This document shows positions 9,293 through 17,056 of a stretch of 64,000 nt of DNA, in pieces (within the stretch, counting starts at the first letter, position 1; the number at the start of each line of letters is the position of its first letter). The stretch lies in NCBI RefSeq assembly GCF_000427295.1, contig NZ_ATNM01000137.1, forward strand, positions 43,475 to 107,474, given 5' to 3'. Below the pieces are notes generated by a model that had not been told where the DNA came from, ran no database searches, and saw nothing but the letters and a program-made list of their open reading frames with translations. The stretch is from Cyclobacterium qasimii M12-11B (GTDB lineage: Bacteria > Bacteroidota > Bacteroidia > Cytophagales > Cyclobacteriaceae). Position numbers and translations under genes: made by a program.

Positions 9293-9693
9293 TTGTACTT
9301 TTAAGTATTGAAATTTACGGCCGTCCCAGTAATTTAAGAAAACAGAATTAAAGTACCTCCTATAGGTAGATAAAGTTTTTTATGGGTTCCGAAAGCTACC
9401 CCCAAAAGGTCCAAAACAGGCGCTATTGAATGTTTCCCACCCTTCAGATGTGATTTATAGGCTTCGATTCCGCTGACTTCCGCTCTGCTAAGTCACCTTT
9501 AAGGAAATTGGAACTGGCCTTTACATAAAAAAAGCAATACCCGAAAAAGGTATTGCTTTTTAGAAATCGGCCATATTACTGCCAAAATCGTGTCGTAATC
9601 GTTATTTTATGGAGGCTCACTGCCATGGTTAGAAACACTTCAACCTGCCTAGGCTTCTTGAGATTTATTAGATAGTCTACAACTGACAAGAAA
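9293..9693. other. Intergenic region with a bidirectional terminator
   Basis: About 400 bases without a credible gene. It holds the hairpin at 9533-9557 and a second copy of the 14-nt motif from the susC palindrome at 9576-9589. The stretch 9350-9520 is less AT-rich than other spacers but shows no reading frame or repeat I recognise. Confidence 0.5.
9533..9557. terminator. Bidirectional Rho-independent terminator
   Basis: Stem AGCAATACC / GGTATTGCT (9 bp) with a 7-nt loop, flanked by an A run on the left and a T run on the right, so it can stop transcription on either strand. It most likely ends the glycerophosphodiesterase transcript coming from 9694. Confidence 0.8.
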
Positions 9694-10577
9694 CTACCTA
9701 ATTGGTTTAACAGGTACAATCCCAAACTCCTCGGCATGTTCCATTGCTGTTACAATATCATTGACCAAGGGGAATTCTATTCCCAAGTCAAACAATTGTT
9801 TAAACATGACAGGATCATCTGTACCGAAAAAATTGATACCAATGCCTTTTTCATGAAGGCTTTTAACATAATTTTTAAAGTCAGGAGTTACGGGCCCTTT
9901 TAATTGAATAAAATCTGCATCCATGGCAATGGTTCCTTCCACATAGTCTAAAACACCGGATTGCCTTTCCATATTGCAGATCAAAATTTTATCTGAGACT
10001 GACCTTGCCCCATTTGCTGCCTCTTCCTTTACGGCCATTACTGCCTGATGGGTTTTTCCCATTTCCAGAATAACTTCAGCCACTTTTTTACCCAGCTCAA
10101 ACCCACCTTTCAAATGAACATTTAACCATATATTGGCTGGCATCATCTCCAAAACTTCGCTCAAAACAGGTACCTGTGTACCAGAAAAAGATTTGTCTTT
10201 CCAACTCCCGGCATCCAGGCTTCTTATCACTTTTGAATCCATCATGGCAACTTCTCCACTCCCATTGGTAGTCCTGTCCACAGTACCATCGTGCATAATG
10301 ATAAGTGCAGAATCCTTGCTAAACTGAACGTCAAATTCTATCATTTGAGCTCCAGATAAAATGGACTGTTCAAATGCTGGAAGGGTATTTTCAGGGTGAC
10401 TGGTCATGGCTCCCCTGTGGGCACAAAAGCCTTTACCAGGCATTTCAATGCTTTGGGCAATGGTGCTTTGAAGAAAGGTTGTGTTCACCAAAAATAATAG
10501 AATAATAAGGGCTGGGATAGCTTTTCCACTAAATGCCTTAAGGGAAATTTTGTTTTATTTGAATGTTGAATGGGCAT
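9694..10577 (-). CDS. Glycerophosphodiester phosphodiesterase family protein, start region frameshifted
   Basis: It hydrolyses glycerophosphodiesters to an alcohol and glycerol phosphate in the cell envelope. The visible GDPD core is unmistakable: AHRGAMTSHPENTLPAFE, EFDVQFSKD and IIMHDGTVDRTTNGSGE hold the catalytic His pair and metal-binding acids. The uninterrupted frame (9694-10491, 265 residues) begins at a TTG inside a signal peptide. Upstream the same frame still encodes KISLKAFSGKAIPALIILLF but reaches a stop with no ATG. Adding one A to the A4 run at 10548-10551 joins it to ATG 10577 (MPIQHSNKTK), restoring a complete signal peptide. I therefore give the corrected extent. If the base is truly missing, a weak TTG or ATT start would be needed. 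Confidence 0.82.
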
Positions 10578-10788
10578 GTTTTCTTCTGATGAATTTAATC
10601 AAATTTCTAATTTGCGATGAATTGACAAGGTAATCCCCTTTTTTGAAAATTTCAAAGGATTAGTTCAAGGACTAAACCCTAAAACCAAATTGGTAACAAG
10701 GACTTGATAATTATATAAACTTGGTTTCTAGGGTTTCTACAGCTTTTGTAAAAAGTTGAAATTTCAGAAATGGTTTAATTAGGTTAAG

Positions 10789-11943
10789 TTACCTATCCAA
10801 TCCTATTTCCAGCCCCCTGAGCTCAGCCAAACCTTTTAATCTCCCTATTGCAGAATAGCCTGGATTGGTTTGCTTATCGAGGTCATCTAAAAGTTGATGA
10901 CCATGGTCAGGCCTATAAAGGATAGGCCTTTTTCGGTTCTTATTCAACTTGATTAGCTGCTGCATAATGGTCACCATGTCTACATCACCATTCAAATGTT
11001 CCGCTTCATAAAAGTCTCCCCTATTGTTCTTTTTAACATTTCTAAGGTGGGCAAAATGCACCCTCTCTCCAATCTTAGCTAGAATTTCAGGTAGGTCGTT
11101 GTGTCCGCCGGCACCCAGTGACCCTGTACAAAAACAGACACCATTGAAAAATTCTGGGACTTTGTCCATAATGTATTTTAAATCCTCAACATTTGAAGCA
11201 ATTCTGGGCAAACCTAAAATTGGAAATGGGGGGTCATCAGGATGAATGGTCATCGTAATCCCTTCCTCTTCACAAGTCTGCTGTATGGACTTAAGAAAGT
11301 ATACCAGGTTGTCTCTAAGTCCAGCTTTTCCTATTTCCCTATAGATAGCAATGCTATTTATAAGGTCTTCTTTGGTCATGCTTTTTTCAGTGGGCACTCC
11401 CATAAGGATGATATCAGAAAGCTCCTTTTTCCTTTCTTCAGTCATGTCGGCCCACCTTAGCTTTGCTAATTCGACTACTTCATCGGAATAGTAGGAAAAA
11501 GCTTTCTCTCTTTGCAATATATAATGGTCAAAACTCGCCAAATCTGCCCAATCAAAATAAAGTGCTTTGGCTCCATTCTGTAAGCGATAAGAAAGGTCTG
11601 TCCTGGTCCAATCCAAAACAGGCATAAAATTATAGCATACAAGATTAAGACCGGCTTTCGATAGGTTTCTTAAAGTTGTTTTGTAATTATCCAGGTATTT
11701 TTCATTTGCATTGCCCCTTGTTTTAATGGCTTCATGAACAGGAACAGACTCAACTATTGACCATTTTAACCCTGCAGCTTCTATCAGCGCCTTCCTTTCT
11801 AAAATATCTTCCAGTGGCCATACTTCTCCATGAGGAATATAATGCAAGGCAGAAACTACATCTGTAGCTCCTGCCTGTAAAATATCCTGAAGACTTACTG
11901 AATCATTGGGGCCAAACCAACGCCAGCTTTGAATTAATGACAT
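10789..11943 (-). CDS. uxuA: D-mannonate dehydratase
   Basis: It dehydrates D-mannonate to 2-keto-3-deoxy-D-gluconate in cytoplasmic glucuronate catabolism. The 384 residues begin with the family-typical SWRWFGPNDSVSLQDILQAG and contain HPDDPPFPILGLPRI (about 235-249), CFCTGSLGAGGHND and HFAHLRNVKKNN, the metal/substrate motifs of UxuA, plus RPILYRPDHGHQLLDD near the C-terminus. It is the last gene of a minus-strand operon (DUF6807, ThuA, Gfo/Idh, UxuA); the spacer to the preceding gene is 19 nt. The LacI-type operators at 15663 and 15892 suggest substrate-induced control of the operon. Confidence 0.95.
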   Translation of the reverse strand: MSLIQSWRWFGPNDSVSLQDILQAGATDVVSALHYIPHGEVWPLEDILERKALIEAAGLKWSIVESVPVHEAIKTRGNANEKYLDNYKTTLRNLSKAGLNLVCYNFMPVLDWTRTDLSYRLQNGAKALYFDWADLASFDHYILQREKAFSYYSDEVVELAKLRWADMTEERKKELSDIILMGVPTEKSMTKEDLINSIAIYREIGKAGLRDNLVYFLKSIQQTCEEEGITMTIHPDDPPFPILGLPRIASNVEDLKYIMDKVPEFFNGVCFCTGSLGAGGHNDLPEILAKIGERVHFAHLRNVKKNNRGDFYEAEHLNGDVDMVTIMQQLIKLNKNRKRPILYRPDHGHQLLDDLDKQTNPGYSAIGRLKGLAELRGLEIGLDR

Positions 11944-11962
11944 AAACTCTTAATGCGAAGAT

Positions 11963-13384
11963 TTAAAGAACATTTGAAGTACCATAAGGGAATCTTTGTG
12001 GGCGCGACAACATCGCATTGGCCTCATCGTCATTTTTGAATTTTTCTCTGACAGGATCCCAATACAGTTTCCTCGGAAGTTTCATGGCTATATGCGAAAC
12101 CAAACAAGCACTGCAGGAACGATGCGCCACTTCTACTGGAGCGATGGTTTGCTCCCTGGAGATGATACAGTCCAGCCAGTTCTTGTGCTGTTCTTCACTT
12201 TCATAAAGGTGTACCTCGTCAGGCCCTATTACTGAACCTAAGATTTTTTGATCACTGGCTTTAAAAGCATCGCTGGCCTTTCCACCAGGAACAGGATCAC
12301 TGGCTGTTACGCCAACGTTTCCACGTGCAACGAAAATCCAACCTTCTGTACCTTCAAAGCGAACACCATTGGGATAATCCCCACTTACTTCCATGATGAC
12401 ATCATTGTCGTATTTGGCTTTCACTTTAAAATCACCGTGAACAGACCAAAGCCCTTCTGTTGGAAAGGAAGCTGTTGCTTCAACTTCAATTGGACCTGAA
12501 TATTCTTTACCCATGGCCCAATGTGCAATGTCTAAATGGTGAGCTCCCCATCCGGTAATCATTCCTGCACCAAACTGCTCACAACGCAACCAACCAGGTC
12601 TGGAGCTAATATCATCCTGAGAATGCACCCTGTCCAAAGTATATGGAACCCAAGGGGTAGATCCTAACCACATTTCATAATTAAGATTTTTAGGAATTGG
12701 CATCTCTGTAGCTGTTCCACCTGCTGGATCTCCCGGCAAACCGATAAATATTTTTTCAACCTTCCCTATTCGTCCATTTCGAACCAACTCACAAGCCCTT
12801 TTAAATTGTGGCCAGGGATTTTGAGACCTTTGCTGACTTCCCATTTGAAAAACTGCGCCTGTCCTATGAATCGTATCACTCATCATCCTACCTTCCTCTA
12901 TTGTTAAAGAGGTAGGTTTTTGAAGGTAAACGTCTTTACCAGCTAAAGCGGCTTCCATTGCTGGTTGTGCGTGCCAGTGGTCAGGAGTACTTACGATAAC
13001 CGCATCGATATCTTTGCGGCTTATCATTTCCCGAAAATCATCGTAAATGCTAACATTTACATAGTTAGATTTGCCAGTTTTTTTCTCATAAAAACTTTCT
13101 ATCCCCTGTGTGCCTTGTGCTCCACGGTTACTGTCCACATCTGCTACAGCAATCACTCTAGCGATATCATTCTTTAATGTTTCAGGTAAATCATGCGTCA
13201 TGGCTATTCTACCAAAACCTACTTGACCAATATTGATCTTATTACTTGGGGCATTTTTCCCCAAAACAGAAGCAGGAACAATGGTAGGAAAACCAGTTAC
13301 GGCCAAAGAAGCAGCTAATGCCCCCTTCCCCGTTGATTTTATAAATTTCCTTCTTGATTCATTGGTATTTTTGGCGTTTTTCAT
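11963..13384 (-). CDS. Gfo/Idh/MocA-family oxidoreductase, Tat-exported
   Basis: An NAD(P)-dependent sugar oxidoreductase of 473 residues. The N-terminus has a Tat motif (ESRRKFIKS) and hydrophobic segment; the Rossmann fold starts at KINIGQVGFGRI. STPDHWHAQPAMEAALAGKD and VYLQKPTSLT match the cofactor and catalytic region (the usual EKP is QKP here). C-terminal domain motifs include WGAHHLDIAHWAMG. Proteins of this type are thought to oxidise or reduce sugar hydroxyls with tightly bound cofactor in the periplasm. It lies 58 nt after a ThuA gene and before uxuA. Pairing of ThuA with a Gfo/Idh enzyme recalls ThuA-ThuB, which act on 3-keto-disaccharides; that link is an inference. Confidence 0.9.
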   Translation of the reverse strand: MKNAKNTNESRRKFIKSTGKGALAASLAVTGFPTIVPASVLGKNAPSNKINIGQVGFGRIAMTHDLPETLKNDIARVIAVADVDSNRGAQGTQGIESFYEKKTGKSNYVNVSIYDDFREMISRKDIDAVIVSTPDHWHAQPAMEAALAGKDVYLQKPTSLTIEEGRMMSDTIHRTGAVFQMGSQQRSQNPWPQFKRACELVRNGRIGKVEKIFIGLPGDPAGGTATEMPIPKNLNYEMWLGSTPWVPYTLDRVHSQDDISSRPGWLRCEQFGAGMITGWGAHHLDIAHWAMGKEYSGPIEVEATASFPTEGLWSVHGDFKVKAKYDNDVIMEVSGDYPNGVRFEGTEGWIFVARGNVGVTASDPVPGGKASDAFKASDQKILGSVIGPDEVHLYESEEQHKNWLDCIISREQTIAPVEVAHRSCSACLVSHIAMKLPRKLYWDPVREKFKNDDEANAMLSRPQRFPYGTSNVL

Positions 13385-13441
13385 AGAAGCACTCTTTAAA
13401 ATTGTTCTATTGTCTATTGTTAATTATTGAAAGTCTAATGC

Positions 13442-14314
13442 TTATTTAAAATTTACAGGGCTATCCCAGGCATTGGCATATGCTTTTGAGTAATCTTTTT
13501 TAGAAATGCGGCTGGCAATAAAATTCATGCCTTGGTAAATATGTTTTAGAAAAGTAGGGTCTTCATAATCTTTCTTATTGTGTCCTAATGCTGTAATCCA
13601 AGCAACTCCTCCATCGAAATCCTGGTGCCAAACTGCTGGGTAATACCTGTGAAATGGAGCGGTTTTCTCCATTACCATCTCATGCTGCTCCCCATTTAAG
13701 GAGGTCAAATCATGCGCCATTAAAACCTTTGCCCCAGGATATAGCTCCTTCATCAAATAGCATTCATCTTCCTTGACCCATATATTAGGGATACCATCCA
13801 TTGAAGGGTGACTTTTATCTATTTTATTAATGGCTAGTTTTTGGTATTTAGGATGCCCGACAAAAGTGCCTCCAATAAGCATCTTAAACCATTCCCAGTT
13901 TCTCTCTGTACCTATTACTGAGTGCAGCCCCACTAGTCCACCACCAGCTTGAATGTATCTTCTGAAAGCTAATCTTTGCTCATTGTTTGTAAACACCTCA
14001 TTATTGGTACTTGGAAATACCATCAAATCTATGCTTTGAAGATTTTCCTCGGTAAAAAAATTTGGGTCGTCTGTTACCGTTACTTTAAATTTATATTCAA
14101 CGGCCAATTTCTCTAAACTTGCTACTGCAAATGGGACATTGTCATGGACAAAACCCTTTCCGTTTTTGGTAAATACCAGAACATTTTTATTCTTTAAATG
14201 ATTTTTTGGTGACTTTGCTTCAGCTAAGACGGTGCCTGAAACCAATAAAATGGCCATTAAAACAAAGACTTGAAGTTGTTTTAATGATTTAGAGACTGTT
14301 GGACTATTATTCAT
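13442..14314 (-). CDS. ThuA-domain protein, secreted
   Basis: A class I glutamine amidotransferase-like fold of the ThuA family (trehalose utilisation type). The 290 residues start with a signal peptide (LQVFVLMAILLVSGTVLAEA), then NVLVFTKNGKGFVHDNVPFA, DLMVFPSTNNEVFTNNEQR, YIQAGGGLVGLHSV and VAWITALGHNKKDYEDP, all typical of ThuA. In rhizobia ThuA works with the Gfo/Idh protein ThuB in keto-sugar metabolism; in Bacteroidota these proteins recur in glycan loci with unknown precise activity. It lies second in the operon, 28 nt after the DUF6807 gene. Confidence 0.9.
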   Translation of the reverse strand: MNNSPTVSKSLKQLQVFVLMAILLVSGTVLAEAKSPKNHLKNKNVLVFTKNGKGFVHDNVPFAVASLEKLAVEYKFKVTVTDDPNFFTEENLQSIDLMVFPSTNNEVFTNNEQRLAFRRYIQAGGGLVGLHSVIGTERNWEWFKMLIGGTFVGHPKYQKLAINKIDKSHPSMDGIPNIWVKEDECYLMKELYPGAKVLMAHDLTSLNGEQHEMVMEKTAPFHRYYPAVWHQDFDGGVAWITALGHNKKDYEDPTFLKHIYQGMNFIASRISKKDYSKAYANAWDSPVNFK

Positions 14315-14342
14315 TTTGACAATGTTGGTTTAGTACTAATGA

Positions 14343-15596
14343 TTAGAATTTATTAATTGTTATGATTGGTTTATGCGCAAATTGCATCCAGGCAGCTTCT
14401 GCTTGTTCTGGACTTATCTTCTTCGAAGATACTAAAAAACGATAATTGAGTTGGTATGATTTACTGGGTTCTAATTTCCAAGCCATGTTTTTTGTTGGGG
14501 CAAAATTAGCGTACATATCTCCCCTATCGTATATGTCTTCTGGCCAAATCCTTAAAGGTTCGGGATGATTGAAGTTTGCGGGATAGGACATCATTACGAC
14601 AGCGCCATAATCCCCATCCAATTCCCCTTGAACTATGCACCATCTTGCCAAACTACCATCTGCTGATTTCCTGTCCAGGCCTTCTGATGTAATCACTTCA
14701 CTGTTATTGCGGTTCCACTTTTCAGTTGCCCTCCAGCCTAAACTTCCATACCTGTACTCCTCCAAAACAACAGGTTCATCAGGTGTTGTATTCAATACGA
14801 TACTGATATCAGCCAGGTAATAATCATTGTCTTTTTCTAAAGCATAAATCCGAGTTCCTTGTACTTCAGTCATGGCTATCTCCGGAACTTTTCTATCCTT
14901 CAAAACCACATGTTCATGTAGCGCTTTGTAATCGGCAAAAACCGGACCTGAAGTTCTATTAATAAAATTAGCAAACCTTACAGTTCCTTGCCTCTCCATT
15001 AAGTTCCAAAAATCTATAAGTTCATTTTTGTAAGTTGCCCTGGTCCAAGGGTTCCAGAGTCCGTAATGATGGTAATGATCGTTGGGTTGTATTCTGGTTA
15101 AAGATTTGCCATCTGGAGTCCACATAGGATGAATAAAACCACTTCGCGCATACGCACTATCAACGCCTTCTGGAGGATACGCAATCCCTTGATTGTATTG
15201 CCATAAATCCGCTCCGTTTTTCTGTATGATTAAGCTACTTTCTGTAGCTTTTAAGGCTAAAAAAACATTGTGCTTCTCTTTTTCAACTGTTCTGTGAAGT
15301 TCAAACAAATGCGATGATTTAGCCTTATTGGCCTGTGGCTCGATCATCCAAAAGATATACCTGCCGTTTAAGTTATCTACCTGAAAAGGCACTTGAGTTG
15401 ATTTCCCTGAGGTAACATCCATCAGAACCAATGAAGAATCCGGCAAATGGGTAATTGAATTAAGGTCTAATGATATTGGATACCCAAATTCAGAACTGAC
15501 CACCTCATCAAATGATATTGCTGCAATTTTTTGACCCATTCCTATAAATGGGGTCCACAAACCTATTAAAAAACAAAGGAGTCTACTAAATCTCAT
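14343..15596 (-). CDS. DUF6807 (PmoA-like) secreted protein
   Basis: First gene of the uronate/sugar operon, 417 residues with a signal peptide (LLCFLIGLWTPFIGMGQ). The C-terminal two thirds carry the DUF6807 pattern: PNDHYHHYGLWNPWTRATYK (histidine-rich), IDFWNLMERQGTVRFANF, RYGSLGWRATEKWNR, and MSYPANFNHPEPLRIWPED. It is longer than the frameshifted relative at 8307-9292 because of an N-terminal beta-rich region of about 110 residues. Function is not established; secretion and context suggest action on a carbohydrate-derived ligand in the periplasm or at the surface. Confidence 0.85.
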   Translation of the reverse strand: MRFSRLLCFLIGLWTPFIGMGQKIAAISFDEVVSSEFGYPISLDLNSITHLPDSSLVLMDVTSGKSTQVPFQVDNLNGRYIFWMIEPQANKAKSSHLFELHRTVEKEKHNVFLALKATESSLIIQKNGADLWQYNQGIAYPPEGVDSAYARSGFIHPMWTPDGKSLTRIQPNDHYHHYGLWNPWTRATYKNELIDFWNLMERQGTVRFANFINRTSGPVFADYKALHEHVVLKDRKVPEIAMTEVQGTRIYALEKDNDYYLADISIVLNTTPDEPVVLEEYRYGSLGWRATEKWNRNNSEVITSEGLDRKSADGSLARWCIVQGELDGDYGAVVMMSYPANFNHPEPLRIWPEDIYDRGDMYANFAPTKNMAWKLEPSKSYQLNYRFLVSSKKISPEQAEAAWMQFAHKPIITINKF

Positions 15597-15636
15597 TAGG
15601 AATGGTATTGAATACTATTTTAAACCTCTCTTTCCG

Positions 15637-15667
15637 TAAACATATCAATATATTTATTTCAATACAA
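15637..15667 (-). promoter_or_regulatory. Putative promoter of the DUF6807-ThuA-Gfo/Idh-uxuA operon
   Basis: On the minus strand a TTG (-33-like, 15665-15667) is followed after 20 nt by TATGTTTA (15637-15644), one base off the Bacteroidota -7 consensus TAnnTTTG. It lies about 41 nt before the DUF6807 ATG, and the left operator overlaps its -33 element. Confidence 0.4.
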
Positions 15668-15676
15668 CCGATTTCA
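15663..15676. promoter_or_regulatory. LacI-type operator, operon-proximal copy
   Basis: TACAACCGATTTCA matches the LacI/GalR-family consensus TGnAAnCGnTTnCA at every fixed position but one. It is 13 of 14 identical to the reverse complement of the site at 15892-15905. It overlaps the putative -33 element of the minus-strand operon, a position suited to repression. Confidence 0.65.
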
Positions 15677-15891
15677 TGAAATTTTATCTGTGATTTAATT
15701 AGAAATATTCTAAAAAAAATGATTTTTACCAGTAAATTTCTTTCGAACTACCCAATAATATGAATATTATCGACTTTTTTATGAGTGGGTTCATAGATAA
15801 TATTTTACTTTTTACATATTCATAAAATATAATCACTTTGTAGAAGCTAAAAACCTTACCTACGGAATAATGCACTAAAATAGCTATCTAT

Positions 15892-15905
15892 TGAAATCGG
15901 TTGCA
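15892..15905. promoter_or_regulatory. LacI-type operator, regulator-proximal copy
   Basis: TGAAATCGGTTGCA fits the palindromic LacI/GalR-family consensus TGnAAnCGnTTnCA at all fixed positions, with the central CG typical for the family. It lies 55 nt before the LacI-family start codon, consistent with autoregulation. Confidence 0.7.
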
Positions 15906-15959
15906 TAAATCTATAATTTTAAGTATTATTAAGTTTAGATATCGCCAAGCAACCATTAA

Positions 15960-16981
15960 ATGAATAAAGAAATTACGATTTACGATATAGCCAAAGTGGT
16001 AGGATTGTCCCCTACTACGGTTAGTAGGGCGTTGAGTAATCACCCTAGAGTAAAAGAAAACACAAGAGAAAAAATCCTTAATACTGCTAAGAATATGGGA
16101 TATCAATCCAATATTTTTGCCTCTAGTCTACGTAAGAAAAGGTCCAAAAGTATAGGTGTAATTATCCCAAAATTAAACAGTCCTTTTCAGTCATCTGTAT
16201 TGGCTGGAATGGAGGAAATAGCCACTCAGGCGGGTTATAATTTAATAATCAGCCAATCCACTGAATCGTTGGAAAAAGAAGTGTCCAATGCCAACACCAT
16301 GTTTAATAGTCGTGTGGATGGCCTCTTGGTATCGAAGGCAGGCACCACTGATAATATTGAACACTTTGCCCCTTTTTTCAAGAAGCAAATCCCTGTTCTT
16401 TTCTTTGATAGGGTTCCTGAAGACAATAATTGCACAGGCGTAGTAATAAACAATACACAGGCAATTTATGATGCAACTAGCCATTTGATCAAGGAAGGTT
16501 GCAAGCGAATTGTCCATGTTTTAGGAAACCTTAAAATTAACGTTTATTCGGACCGGTTGAAGGGTTATAAGTATGCGCTTTTGGATCATGGGTTAGCATT
16601 TAAAGAAGAAAATGTGATCACCAATGATCTGGGAGAAGAATCAGGAGACCGGATTGTGGAAAAAATATTAAAATTAAAACCACGTCCGGATGGATTACTC
16701 GTTTCCAACGATGCTTGCGCAGCAAGTTGTTTGATGGCCTTAAAAAAGAAAAAATAAGCGTACCTGAAGACATTGCAATCGTAGGATTTAACAATGACCT
16801 TATTTCGAGAATGGTGGAACCTAATCTCAGCACCATTAACTACCCAAGTTATCATATGGGAGAAGTAGCAATGAAAAACCTAATCAACCATCTCGATGAT
16901 GAACACCAGGAAATCCTGCAGAAGACAAATACAATCACCCTTAGACATGAGTTGATTATTAGAGGCTCATCAAAAAGATAA
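15960..16981 (+). pseudogene. LacI-family transcriptional regulator, frameshifted
   Basis: Two frames, 15960-16757 and 16715-16981, together make a ~340-residue LacI-family repressor. The N-terminal HTH (TIYDIAKVVGLSPTTVSRAL) and hinge are followed by the periplasmic-binding-like sensor (KSIGVIIPKLNSPFQSSVLA, FDRVPEDNNCTGVVINN). The second frame supplies the C-terminal part (SVPEDIAIVGFNND, EPNLSTINYPSYHMGEVA). The break is at adjacent A runs (16742-16747, 16749-16754): one extra A restores ALKKEKISVPED. It is divergent from the uxuA operon with two LacI-type sites between, so it is the likely local repressor. As written, the shorter product would lack the end of the sensor domain and should not respond normally. 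Confidence 0.88.
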
Positions 16982-17056
16982 GGACCAGCCTACTATCCAA
17001 TCACTCCATTTCGGGAATCCCCTTTATGAGACAACTTTAATTTAAAGTAAAAACCG

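Larger units (their letters stand above)
15597..15959. other. Divergent control region between the uxuA operon and the LacI-family gene
   Basis: These 363 bases hold no gene. They contain a putative minus-strand promoter (15637-15667), two copies of one LacI-type operator (15663-15676 and 15892-15905), and AT-rich DNA between them. The layout suggests one repressor acting on both outward promoters. Confidence 0.65.

Noticed and set aside
9350..9520. Insertion-sequence remnant before the GDPD terminator
   Set aside because: The stretch is less AT-rich than other spacers, but I found no terminal repeats, transposase motif or target duplication.
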